The notes below the pieces were generated by a model that saw only the letters and a list, made by a program, of their open reading frames with translations, was not told the DNA's origin and did no database searches. 30,502 nucleotides of DNA, from positions 1-30,502 of the forward strand of contig DKSD01000069.1 of assembly GCA_002473165.1 (NCBI GenBank), read 5' to 3'. Numbering within the stretch: position 1 is the stretch's first letter; every line of letters starts with the position of its first letter. Below, one piece after another: positions 1 through 6,811 of the stretch. The position numbers and the translations under genes are program-made. The DNA comes from Succinatimonas sp. UBA7265 (lineage in GTDB: Bacteria; Pseudomonadota; Gammaproteobacteria; Enterobacterales; Succinivibrionaceae).

Positions 1-99
1 GACGACATCTGGGACAGCGCCTCTGATGACGTTTTGGCGGGGGATGACGATGAGCCGGAGACGGTAGAGGACCTCCTGCATGACAGTGAGATCCTCTAG
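1..99 (+). CDS. C-terminal end of an unidentified acidic protein (partial)
   Basis: An open frame runs from base 1 to a TAG at 97-99 and encodes the last 32 residues of a protein whose start lies outside the window. About 40 percent of these residues are Asp or Glu (for example the run GDDDEPETVEDLL), which resembles a disordered acidic tail. No domain can be recognised from so short a piece. It converges on fliS, with two hairpins between the two stop codons. That the frame is genuinely coding is an inference from its continuity up to the window edge. Confidence 0.45.
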   Translation, partial: DDIWDSASDDVLAGDDDEPETVEDLLHDSEIL

Positions 100-108
100 A
101 AATATTGC

Positions 109-156
109 CCCAAAACAGTGCGAGTCATAGGTATAGAAAAACTCGCACAATTTGGG
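109..156. terminator. Long hairpin between convergent genes
   Basis: Bases 118-125 (GTGCGAGT) pair perfectly with 141-148 around a 15-nt loop. An outer arm 109-114 (CCCAAA) pairs with 151-156 (TTTGGG), with a small internal loop between the two stems. It begins 10 bases after the TAG of the partial gene. There is no good T-run, so a classical intrinsic terminator is not proven. A bidirectional or 3'-end-stabilising structure is the best reading. Confidence 0.5.
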
Positions 157-177
157 TTTACGGTCCCGGCTCTCATA

Positions 178-199
178 TCAGGCGCTCCTGCACGCCTGA
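178..199. terminator. Hairpin after the fliS stop codon
   Basis: A perfect 7-bp stem, 178-184 with 193-199, closes an 8-nt loop 10 bases beyond the fliS stop. It lacks a T-tract on either strand. It could define the fliS mRNA 3' end or act together with the neighbouring hairpin at 109-156. Confidence 0.45.
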
Positions 200-208
200 A
201 CGAATCTC

Positions 209-628
209 TTACTGCCTGGCAATGATCTCGGCGTTCGTCTTCTCTTTGATGTCCTCAGGGATGTTGTCCCAGGCGGTCTTGATCGGAGTCAGCAGATTGA
301 CGACCTCGTCGATCGGCCCTTCCTCAAGCGATACTGAAGCCTGACCCAGCAACGATTTCATGTAATCGTAGAGGGCGTACATCTTATCGCCCAACTCAGG
401 GTTCTCTTTGCGATCTAGCGCGCCCTGCAGCCCGTCGAGTATACCCATGGCCTTGGTGATGCGATCGGCCTTGTAAGCGTAGTCCTTGCGCTCTATGGCG
501 CCCTTTGCCTGCGACAGCCTTTCCAAGAGCCCGTTGAAGAGCATCTGGATCACGCGGTGCGGCGAGGCGACCGACAGCTCAGCCTCAAGGCTGGTGCGCT
601 TATAAGCTTTTAAATTGCGTCCGTACAT
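209..628 (-). CDS. fliS: FliS, flagellin export chaperone
   Basis: FliS binds the C-terminus of flagellin in the cytoplasm and keeps it unpolymerised until it is exported by the flagellar type III apparatus. The 139-aa product begins MYGRNLKAYKR and has the helical layout and length of FliS (about 130-140 aa), including the internal AKGAIERKDY region followed by conserved helices. I chose the ATG at 628 rather than the in-frame TTG 21 bases upstream, because AGGAG sits 6 nt before this ATG and FliS proteins normally begin MYG. The gene is the last of the flagellar block. It is preceded by the flaG terminator and by its own sigma-28-like promoter (671-697), so it is probably a separate late transcript. 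Neither fliD nor fliC, the usual neighbours, is in the window. Confidence 0.93.
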   Translation of the reverse strand: MYGRNLKAYKRTSLEAELSVASPHRVIQMLFNGLLERLSQAKGAIERKDYAYKADRITKAMGILDGLQGALDRKENPELGDKMYALYDYMKSLLGQASVSLEEGPIDEVVNLLTPIKTAWDNIPEDIKEKTNAEIIARQ

Positions 629-670
629 TGATTTCTCCTGCAAGCTCAATATACATTCCCTTTGCTTATT

Positions 671-697
671 CTAACGGCATCGCCCCGTTTTTATTTA
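671..697 (-). promoter_or_regulatory. Sigma-28 (FliA)-type promoter for fliS
   Basis: On the minus strand TAAATAAA (697-690), exactly 11 bases, then GCCGTTAG (678-671). The FliA consensus is TAAAGTTT-N11-GCCGATAA: the -10 matches at 6 of 8 positions, the -35 at 4 of 8, and the spacing is exact. It lies about 45 bp before the fliS start and after the flaG terminator, which fits class III flagellar expression. It was matched by eye, not scored against a matrix. Confidence 0.6.
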
Positions 698-728
698 GCC
701 CGAATTCAAACTTGCGCTTGCAAAAAAC

Positions 729-752
729 TAAAAAGGCCCCGCAGGGCCTTTT
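729..752 (-). terminator. Intrinsic terminator of flaG
   Basis: On the minus strand a 9-bp stem (752-744 with 739-731, AAAAGGCCC / GGGCCTTTT) closes a 4-nt loop and ends in a run of five T. It starts 22 bases past the flaG stop and has the classical Rho-independent form. Because the outer stem is A-T rich on both sides, it could also work weakly in the other direction. Confidence 0.85.
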
Positions 753-773
753 ATTTCAGCAGAAATTCAATGC

Positions 774-1370
774 TCAGGCTGTCTCATCGAGGATCAGCCC
801 TTTGAGCGCTGCCGCGCTCTTTTGCGAAAGTTCCGCTCCGGCCTGCGCTTTGCTGTCAGCCACCGCCGATTTCGTCTTGTCCTCAAAGTCGGTGATGATC
901 TTCTCAAAGTGCATCAAGTCCTCGGAGGGGATCTGCCTTACCACATCCTTAGTGCCGCGGTTCGTGACATTGATGACCATGCGGTCATACTTGTCATCCA
1001 CCGCAAAACTCAGCCCGATGTTCTGGGCGTTAAGCTTGGCCGTAAGCTCTTTGGCTTTCTCGCGCTGCGCCTCCAGCTCCTCATCGGTAAGCTCTTTGGC
1101 GCTCTCGGCGTTCTTGTCAGCCTCGGCCTCGCTGTCCTTTGAGGCTCTGGGATCTTTCTTTGAGGACACCTTCAGCGACGAATCGTCATCGGCGACGGCG
1201 CGCACGCTCTGATCGCGGCCTGCCCCGCTCTCAGGAGTGATCCTCTCGGCATAAGACCCCGGGCCTCCTGCCTGAGTGACAGCGTCACGCATCGTCTCAG
1301 GATCTGAGACGTAGTCAGTTTTTTTGTAGCCGGATGCGCCGGCGGCATTCACGACATCGATGTAACTCAT
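774..1370 (-). CDS. flaG: FlaG-family flagellar protein
   Basis: FlaG-family proteins are encoded near flagellin and affect filament length or assembly; the molecular role is not settled. The C-terminal third holds the family signature: LSFAVDDKYDRMVINVTN followed by KDVVRQIPSEDLMHF, matching the FlaG pattern of a beta-strand pair and a V-(I/V)RQIP turn. The N-terminal 100 residues are low-complexity, charged (KDPRASKDSEAEADKNAE) and probably disordered or coiled. At 198 aa it is longer than many FlaG proteins (about 120-150 aa), because of that region. The ATG at 1370 follows AAGGGGA at a suitable distance; a GTG at 1436 and an ATG at 1391 are alternative starts. A sigma-28-like site lies upstream and a clear terminator downstream, so the gene is probably monocistronic. 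Confidence 0.82.
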   Translation of the reverse strand: MSYIDVVNAAGASGYKKTDYVSDPETMRDAVTQAGGPGSYAERITPESGAGRDQSVRAVADDDSSLKVSSKKDPRASKDSEAEADKNAESAKELTDEELEAQREKAKELTAKLNAQNIGLSFAVDDKYDRMVINVTNRGTKDVVRQIPSEDLMHFEKIITDFEDKTKSAVADSKAQAGAELSQKSAAALKGLILDETA

Positions 1371-1453
1371 GTTCCCATCCCCTTCTGCCATGGGGAAAAA
1401 CGATCCCGTTTGCAGCTTGCCAAATTCAGGGGGCACTCTCCCTTCTACTTTGA

Positions 1454-1481
1454 ATAACGGAATTCCTTGATCGCGACTTTA
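1454..1481 (-). promoter_or_regulatory. Candidate sigma-28 promoter for flaG
   Basis: Minus strand TAAAGTCG (1481-1474), 12 bases, then TCCGTTAT (1461-1454). The -35 matches TAAAGTTT at 6 of 8 and the -10 matches GCCGATAA at 5 of 8, but the spacer is one base longer than the usual 11. The CCGTTA core of the -10 is the same as in the fliS promoter of this window, which supports it as the local version of the element. Confidence 0.5.
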
Positions 1482-1558
1482 GGATTAATTCACAAAAATT
1501 TTCATTTTTTTAAAGACGGGAACTGCGCTGAAACAGCAAGGAATATTTTAAAAAGCAG

Positions 1559-1591
1559 AACGGCGCGGCCGTTTTTTTTTGCGGCTGCGCC
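1559..1591. terminator. GC hairpin with a T9 run
   Basis: Two mutually exclusive folds share this site. In the first, 1559-1564 pairs with 1568-1573 (AACGGC/GCCGTT) and runs straight into nine T, an intrinsic terminator shape on the + strand. In the second, 1562-1571 pairs with 1582-1591 over 10 bp with one G-T wobble, placing the T-run in the loop. No + strand gene ends here. On the minus strand it would end the flgL/97-aa transcript, but the T-run there is interrupted. Direction is therefore uncertain. Confidence 0.45.
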
Positions 1592-1718
1592 GAATGGACA
1601 CGATTAGGTTTTGGCCAGGACGATCCCGGCAGGCGGGACGGACTCAAAGCGCTCCCGGACACGCATATAACGTGACCGCAGGCGCCAGCTTAAGCCGATG
1701 CCGCAGGAGAACCCTTCG

Positions 1719-1743
1719 CGCCGCGGCAGCTTTTACCGCGGCG
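1719..1743. terminator. Hairpin downstream of the 97-aa gene
   Basis: A perfect 8-bp GC stem, 1719-1726 (CGCCGCGG) with 1736-1743, closes a 9-nt loop 27 bases past the stop of the minus-strand 97-aa gene. No T-run follows, so it may protect an mRNA 3' end rather than terminate by itself. Confidence 0.45.
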
Positions 1744-1769
1744 TATTAAGGATCCGGATTTGCCTGGGC

Positions 1770-2063
1770 TCAGTCGGCCAGAAGCCTGGCGGCGTCAAAG
1801 CCGTTTAAATGCTCCTGCACCTTGCCGCCGTGCGCGCCTAAGAGGCTGGCGATGTCGAGCGCCAAAGCGGCGGCCGACTTCCCGTCAACCGGGGTGGCGG
1901 TCGCGGTGCTCTTGGCAGCCTGAGTGCCGTTTAACTCCACGACCGACGAAGCGGTGGGTTTTGAGAGATCGGCCGCGATATTGGCGCTCTCTTTGGCCGC
2001 TGCCGTTTTTTTGGCGGTGTAGACGCTGTCCTGGGACTGTACGCTTGCGATGGTGTTAATCAT
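1770..2063 (-). CDS. Unrecognised 97-aa protein in the flagellar operon
   Basis: I do not recognise this family. The protein is rich in Ala, Ser and Thr, begins MINTIASVQSQDSVYTAKK, has a low-complexity centre, and ends with a short amphipathic segment (ALDIASLLGAHGG, then GFDAARLLAD). It has no signal peptide or membrane segment. Strong points for a real gene are a good ribosome binding site (GGAAG about 6 nt before the ATG), its place 50 bases after flgL on the same strand, and hairpins right after its stop. The soluble, disordered-then-helical layout is like that of small flagellar secretion substrates or chaperones. That role is inferred from position only. Confidence 0.68.
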   Translation of the reverse strand: MINTIASVQSQDSVYTAKKTAAAKESANIAADLSKPTASSVVELNGTQAAKSTATATPVDGKSAAALALDIASLLGAHGGKVQEHLNGFDAARLLAD

Positions 2064-2113
2064 TTTCTCTTCCCTCGTTGCTCAATTTTACTGTTATGGC
2101 AGCTTTTTGGCTG

Positions 2114-3334
2114 TCAGATGTAATCAAAAAGACTGGTTCCGTTGATCTTTGAATAGACCGAGCGCGCGGTGTTCAAAGCCTGCTGATCCTTGACGATGTC
2201 CGAGGCCGCCTCGAAGGCGTCGACCTGGGTGATCGTCGCCTCGGAGGTGGTCTTGATGGTCTTCAACGCGTCATCGGAGCTGATGACGTTTTGCACCTCC
2301 ACCTCGCGCGCGCCCACGCGGCCGCGGTACATGTCGTACTGATCCATGGCGTTTTGCACGCTCACCTGAGCCTGCGCCATGAGATCGGAAAGCTCCTCCG
2401 TGGCAATCGACCCGTCGCGCAGCGACTCCACGTAGGACGTCAGCTGATTTAGGATGTTGTCCTTCTCTGGCTTGTTCATGGTCACGGTGATGGTGCGCGG
2501 ACCCACGGTTTCGCCGTCGGCGATCGTGAAATTCAGGCCCTTGCAGGTGATGGTGTTGTCGGTGGCCACCTCGCCCTGATCGATGACGTTGCCGTCAGGA
2601 TCTTTTAGCGTGAATTTCTTGTCGGCCGTGATCTCAAGCGCGAGCTGGTTGGTGCCCGCGCCGGTGTAGTCGTAGTACTGCTCAAACACCGCGTCATAGT
2701 CGCCGTAGTCGTTGACCATGGCGTAAACGCCGTCGCTGTCGCCTGTGATGCCTATCGTCCTTGCCAGATCGCAGTTTTGAAAGATATTGAGGCCGGAGTC
2801 TGAGACCTGCACCTTCACGGAAGGGGAGACCTGCACGAGGCGGGCCTGGCCGTCGGCCTGGCAGCGGTAATGGCCGTCCGAGGTCTTCTGCATGGTGGTC
2901 ACCGAGCTCTGCGCGCCCGAGAAGATGTACTCGCCTTCGGCGTTCTGGGTGTTCATGAGATCGTAGAGCTGATCGCGGATCTGCTGGAGATCCTCGGCGA
3001 TGGCGTCGCGCGATGTCATGTCGTTCGTGCTGTCCACGGCCTGGATGAGGCGGGTGTTGGCGCTGGAGAGCGCCGTCCACATGGACTCAAGCGCCGTCTC
3101 CTCCTCGCTCATGGTGTCGGCGGCGAGGCCTGCATTCGTCGAGTACTGCTTGTAGGAGGCGATCGAGGCGTCGTATTTGATCTTCGCGGCCATGCCGGAG
3201 GGATCTTCCGCGGCCGTCTGAAACTTCATGCCCGTGTTGTAGCGGGTCGTCGACTCGTCAAGCTTGGAGTTTGAGCCCTGGATGTACTTCAGGTTCCTGT
3301 TGTACATCATTGTGGTGGAAATGCGCATTGCCAT
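2114..3334 (-). CDS. flgL: FlgL, flagellar hook-filament junction protein (HAP3)
   Basis: FlgL forms the second junction ring between the hook and the flagellin filament and is exported through the flagellar channel. The 406-aa product has the flagellin-like N-terminus (MRISTTMMYNRNLKYIQ, then LDESTTRYNTGMKFQTAAEDPSG) and the matching C-terminal coiled region (about residues 305-406, with ALNTARSVYSKING near the end). These form the D0/D1 helices; the middle of the protein is variable. Length is a little above typical FlgL (about 300-400 aa). GGAGGT lies 5 nt before the ATG. It starts 12 nt after the flgK stop, so flgK and flgL are one transcript. Confidence 0.95.
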   Translation of the reverse strand: MAMRISTTMMYNRNLKYIQGSNSKLDESTTRYNTGMKFQTAAEDPSGMAAKIKYDASIASYKQYSTNAGLAADTMSEEETALESMWTALSSANTRLIQAVDSTNDMTSRDAIAEDLQQIRDQLYDLMNTQNAEGEYIFSGAQSSVTTMQKTSDGHYRCQADGQARLVQVSPSVKVQVSDSGLNIFQNCDLARTIGITGDSDGVYAMVNDYGDYDAVFEQYYDYTGAGTNQLALEITADKKFTLKDPDGNVIDQGEVATDNTITCKGLNFTIADGETVGPRTITVTMNKPEKDNILNQLTSYVESLRDGSIATEELSDLMAQAQVSVQNAMDQYDMYRGRVGAREVEVQNVISSDDALKTIKTTSEATITQVDAFEAASDIVKDQQALNTARSVYSKINGTSLFDYI

Positions 3335-3346
3335 GGTTCACCTCCC

Positions 3347-5500
3347 TCAGAATGAGCTGATGAGCGAATCGAAGACGGTCTGCGAGGCCTGGATGATCTT
3401 CGCGCAGGCCTGGTAGGTCTGCTGGTACATGATGAGGCTGGCCGCCTCCTCATCGAGGTTCACGCCCGAATCTGAGTCGTAGAGGGCCTGGGTCTGCTCC
3501 TGCTTGGAGGTCGCGGCCTCAAGGTTGTTCGTGGCCTCGTAATCGGCCGCGCCTAAGCGCGAGGTCAGCGAGGAGTAGGCTTCGGTGAACGTCTGCTTGG
3601 CGCTGCCCGTTGAGCCGACCTTGCCCAAAAGCTTGAGGTTGCCCATGGCGATGCCGTTCGTGTTGTCGCCGGTGCCGTTGGTGTTGATCTCGATGTTGAA
3701 GGTGTCGCCGGGCTTGATGGTGCCGGTGATGTTGACCTCATACCCGGGGTAGCCGTCTTTGGTGAAATCATCGGTCGTCACCGCGCCGGTGTTGTCGACC
3801 TTTTTTGCGTTGCCAAAGAGGTTCTGGCCTTTGCACTCGGCGGGAGCCAATGCAATCTGGTTTCCGTCGCTGTCGTAGATGGCGTAATCGCCGTCGTTGT
3901 TGATCTTCACCTGCACCGGGGCGCCGGTGTTGAACTTGGGCAGATGGGTCGTCGCGTCGACGCTCACGCCCATGTCAGCTCCCGTGGCGGTCATGGCGGC
4001 CATGGAGATCACGGCGTTGCCGGCGTTGCCCGTCACCGTGCTGGTGCGCACGGCCGCGGCGTAGGCCAGATCCTCAGGCTTTGAAAGCTGGAGGTTCATG
4101 TTATAGGCCTGGTGCAGCGTGGGCTGGAAGTAAAAGTCCGGGGCCATGTCCTTGGTCTTGCCCGCCGTGTTCATGGCAGCGAGCGTAGCCTCCGTGGCCG
4201 TGCCCGCCGTGCTCTTGAACGTAAGCTTCACGCCGGCGTAATTCGTCATGTCAAGCTGCAAATTGCCCGCGGCGTCCGTTGTCTTGGCGATGAGCACATT
4301 GCCGTCGGAGTCCGTGGCGCCGATCTTGGAGGTAATGTCCGTTAAATTGCCCGCCCAGTCGGCCTCATAGAGCTTTAACGCGCCGTCTTTGAACGACACG
4401 CGGTAATCGTTGGCCGTGACATTCGCGCCCTTGCCCTCGACGAACTCGCAGATGGCGCCCACGGTGCCGGAGCTGTCGTCCGTGGTGGCGTAGACGCTGT
4501 CGATGTTGAACACCTTCTCGCCTGAGATGCCCTCAAGCGTGAAGCCTGCCTGGTTCTGCACGTTCATGGCATCGCCGTAGGCCGTCATCAGGCGGCCTAA
4601 GTCGCGCATGGTCTGGCGGATCTGCGAGCAGCTCTCAAGATACCCGCCCATGGTGCCGCCGATCGCCGACTCCGGCAGCCTTACCGTCGTCTTGTCGTTG
4701 GCCGATCCTGAGTAGTTGTTAAACGTCATCGTGACATACTGCTTCGTCGAGTCGAACTCGTCCTGCAGCGTCGCGAACGTCGAATAAGTGGCGTCGTTGC
4801 ACAAAAGCTGGCCGTTGCCTGAGAGGTAGACGGCGATGGAGCCGTTCTCCTGGGTGACGGTGTTGATGCCTACCTCAGAGGAGAGCTGGCGGATGTACTC
4901 GTCGCGCTTGTCGCACATCTCAAGGTAGATCTCGTTGCGATCGTCGGCGCCCTTGCCGTCGGCCGTCGAGGCCAGGATCTGCACGTTCAGGCGGTTGATG
5001 GCCTGAGTCAAAGTGTTGACGTTCACGACCGAGTCGGCGACCTTGGCGTTGACGTCGTTGATATTGGACTGGATCTCAGAGTCGAGCGTCTGGGCGCGGT
5101 TCGTGAGGATGCGCAGGTTGGAGAGCACGGCCTCGCGCGAGGCGATGGAGGTCGGGTTCTGCACGGAGGTCGCCACGGCGTTGGAGATATTCGTAAGCGC
5201 GGTGGCAAGCGACATGTCATCGTCCGAGAGCGCGCTGTCCGTGGAGTCCATGCCGGTCTTTAAAGCGCTGTAATAAGCGACATTGCCGTTGTCGCCGAAA
5301 AGCTCGCGGGCCACATACTGGTTGTAGATGCGGCGGGTGTCAGTCTCGCCCACGCCCCACTCTATGGAGTTGGTGTAGGTGATGGTCTGCTTTCTCGTGT
5401 AGCCCTGGGTGTTGACGTTGTTGATGTTGTTGGACGTCGTGCCTAAGTGCTTCTGGGAATTCAGAACACCGAATTTTCCGATCTGCAATAAGTCGAGCAT
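3347..5500 (-). CDS. flgK: FlgK, flagellar hook-associated protein 1
   Basis: FlgK is the first hook-filament junction protein, secreted by the flagellar export apparatus and assembled on the hook tip. The 717-aa product opens with the family signature (residues about 10-40: FGVLNSQKHLGTTSNNINN then VNTQGYTRKQ) and closes with the conserved helical tail (EEAASLIMYQQTYQACAKII, then QTVFDSLISSF). Between these is a large insert of beta-rich domain (about residues 250-640), which makes it longer than the E. coli protein (547 aa) but within the range of other genera. The start follows GAAG. It lies 63 bases after flgJ with an 18-bp palindrome in the gap, and is followed at 12 nt by flgL. Confidence 0.95.
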   Translation of the reverse strand: MLDLLQIGKFGVLNSQKHLGTTSNNINNVNTQGYTRKQTITYTNSIEWGVGETDTRRIYNQYVARELFGDNGNVAYYSALKTGMDSTDSALSDDDMSLATALTNISNAVATSVQNPTSIASREAVLSNLRILTNRAQTLDSEIQSNINDVNAKVADSVVNVNTLTQAINRLNVQILASTADGKGADDRNEIYLEMCDKRDEYIRQLSSEVGINTVTQENGSIAVYLSGNGQLLCNDATYSTFATLQDEFDSTKQYVTMTFNNYSGSANDKTTVRLPESAIGGTMGGYLESCSQIRQTMRDLGRLMTAYGDAMNVQNQAGFTLEGISGEKVFNIDSVYATTDDSSGTVGAICEFVEGKGANVTANDYRVSFKDGALKLYEADWAGNLTDITSKIGATDSDGNVLIAKTTDAAGNLQLDMTNYAGVKLTFKSTAGTATEATLAAMNTAGKTKDMAPDFYFQPTLHQAYNMNLQLSKPEDLAYAAAVRTSTVTGNAGNAVISMAAMTATGADMGVSVDATTHLPKFNTGAPVQVKINNDGDYAIYDSDGNQIALAPAECKGQNLFGNAKKVDNTGAVTTDDFTKDGYPGYEVNITGTIKPGDTFNIEINTNGTGDNTNGIAMGNLKLLGKVGSTGSAKQTFTEAYSSLTSRLGAADYEATNNLEAATSKQEQTQALYDSDSGVNLDEEAASLIMYQQTYQACAKIIQASQTVFDSLISSF

Positions 5501-5519
5501 TTTCTTCTAATCCTGTCAG

Positions 5520-5537
5520 GCGGCATTTAAATGCCGC
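5520..5537. repeat. 18-bp perfect palindrome between flgJ and flgK
   Basis: GCGGCATTTAAATGCCGC reads the same on both strands and occupies the 63-base gap between flgJ and flgK. In RNA it can fold as a short hairpin with an AT-rich loop, without a T-run. Possible roles are an mRNA processing or stability element or an operator for a dimeric regulator. Confidence 0.65.
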
Positions 5538-5563
5538 GCCGTTTCTCTCTGACTCTTCCCATG

Positions 5564-6559
5564 CTATTTGTATGCCATAAATGCGATCTGCCTGGAAATA
5601 TTTTTAAGCTTGGCGGCGTAATCAGGATCCGTGGCGTAGCCTGCCTTGGCGATCTGGTCAAAATAGGTATCCGGATCAAAGCTCTTGGCCGCGGCGTCGC
5701 CGTAGCGGGGATTGGAGCGGATAAAGTCGACGTAGTCCTTCATGGAGTCGAGCACGTTGGAGTAAGAGCGGAACGAGCTCACTTCATTGACAAATTTCCC
5801 CTGCTCAAACTCAGGCGAGCTTAAATTCTCTTTTTGCCCCTTCCACGAGGCGTCGGCCTTGATGCCAAAATAGTTGTTGCCCGAGGGCACGTGTTTGCCC
5901 CACCCGGTCTCGAGCGCCGCCTGTGCGACGATGACGAGCGGGTTGAAGCCCTGCCCTTCCACGGCCTTTAAGGCAAAAGGCATCATCCTTGAGACGAAGT
6001 CCTCCTGGGAGTCAAAGCTCTTCATGTCGCCCTCAGGCAGCGCGCCGAACTGCTCTTTTAAGCCGTTTACAAAGCGTGCCTCATAAGAGTTGGGATCGAG
6101 GTAAGGCAGCGCCGTCTTGCCGTAGCCCTGCGTGAAGGTGTCAGGCCGCGGCGCACCGCCTGAGGTGAGCTCGTCCAAAAGCTCTTTGCCCGCGTCCCCC
6201 AGGGATTTGGAGAACTGTTTGGCGATGAGGTAGGTCACGGAGTTTTTGGAGATCCCCGAGCGGTTTTTTGTCATCTGTCCCACCTGCTGCTCTGAGAGCA
6301 TGTCCTCAAACATCGAGGAGTATTTGCTGTGCAAGGGGGAGTCCGGGGCTAAAGTGTCATTGGTCTTGCGCATGCCGTTGACCCAGAACTGGGTGAGCAG
6401 CGACTCAAACTGCTCGGCCGCGGCCTTTAAAGCCTGGGCCTGCTGTTTCTTGTCGCCCGATCCCAATGTGCGCAGGCGGTTTAAGCCGCGGTGATCGCCC
6501 ACGAGCCCGACATCGGCCGGATCGACCGTTTTAAGAGAGCTGATATCCCGAGCTTCCAT
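5564..6559 (-). CDS. flgJ: FlgJ, rod-capping protein with peptidoglycan hydrolase domain
   Basis: FlgJ is exported to the periplasm, caps the growing rod and opens the peptidoglycan for it. The 331-aa product has both halves of the gammaproteobacterial protein: an N-terminal rod-binding domain (about residues 40-120, AAEQFESLLTQFWVNGMRK) and a C-terminal glucosaminidase-type domain (about 180-331). The catalytic Glu is E217 in the block AQAALETGWGKH, followed by GNNYFGIKAD. The C-terminal RSNPRYGDAA and KAGYATDPDYAAKL motifs are also present, so the enzyme looks intact. Length agrees with Salmonella FlgJ (316 aa). A sigma-54 promoter 46-61 bases upstream begins the flgJ-flgK-flgL transcript. 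The SD sequence is weak. Confidence 0.95.
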   Translation of the reverse strand: MEARDISSLKTVDPADVGLVGDHRGLNRLRTLGSGDKKQQAQALKAAAEQFESLLTQFWVNGMRKTNDTLAPDSPLHSKYSSMFEDMLSEQQVGQMTKNRSGISKNSVTYLIAKQFSKSLGDAGKELLDELTSGGAPRPDTFTQGYGKTALPYLDPNSYEARFVNGLKEQFGALPEGDMKSFDSQEDFVSRMMPFALKAVEGQGFNPLVIVAQAALETGWGKHVPSGNNYFGIKADASWKGQKENLSSPEFEQGKFVNEVSSFRSYSNVLDSMKDYVDFIRSNPRYGDAAAKSFDPDTYFDQIAKAGYATDPDYAAKLKNISRQIAFMAYK

Positions 6560-6604
6560 GACGCACCGCCATTATTTTGACCTTCATGATTTTTTGCGGA
6601 TCAA

Positions 6605-6620
6605 AGCAAAGGGCGTGCCA
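6605..6620 (-). promoter_or_regulatory. Sigma-54 (RpoN) promoter for flgJKL
   Basis: On the minus strand TGGCAC (6620-6615), 5 bases, TTGCT (6609-6605): an exact match to the RpoN consensus TGGCAC-N5-TTGC(A/T), with the GG and GC doublets 12 bases apart. It predicts transcription from about 6594, giving a leader of about 35 nt before flgJ. RpoN control of middle flagellar genes through FlrA/FlrC- or FleQ-type activators is well known in polarly flagellated gammaproteobacteria. Confidence 0.88.
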
Positions 6621-6666
6621 GGGGAGTGCAAGACAATGAAAACAGGCAAAAATTACGGCATATAAA

Positions 6667-6684
6667 CAGCACAGGATCGTGCCA
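6667..6684 (-). promoter_or_regulatory. Second, imperfect sigma-54-like element
   Basis: Sixty-four bases upstream of the first site, the minus strand carries a second TGGCACG (6684-6678) followed by CTGTGCT. The GC of the -12 element is one base too far from the GG for a normal RpoN site. It may be a decayed tandem promoter or part of an activator-binding site. Confidence 0.35.
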
Positions 6685-6811
6685 GAGCGTGCAGTATTGC
6701 TCTAAGCCACTGGTAAAGGACTCAGGAATTGGATTTGTCTGAAAGACCGCACTGCGCCTAACTGCTTAAATTTGCTAAACTTAGGGTACAAAGCGGTTTA
6801 AAGAACATCAA

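Larger units (their letters stand above)
1371..1769. other. Intergenic region between the 97-aa gene and flaG
   Basis: About 400 bases without a convincing gene. It holds the flaG promoter candidate, an A/T-rich stretch (about 1480-1560) and two strong hairpins listed separately (1562-1591 and 1719-1743). The open frames here have neither recognisable products nor ribosome binding sites. Nothing else is apparent. Confidence 0.5.

Noticed and set aside
1760..2059. 99-codon + strand frame opposite the 97-aa gene
   Set aside because: Arg/Trp/Pro-rich composition typical of an antisense shadow in GC-rich DNA, and no ribosome binding site.
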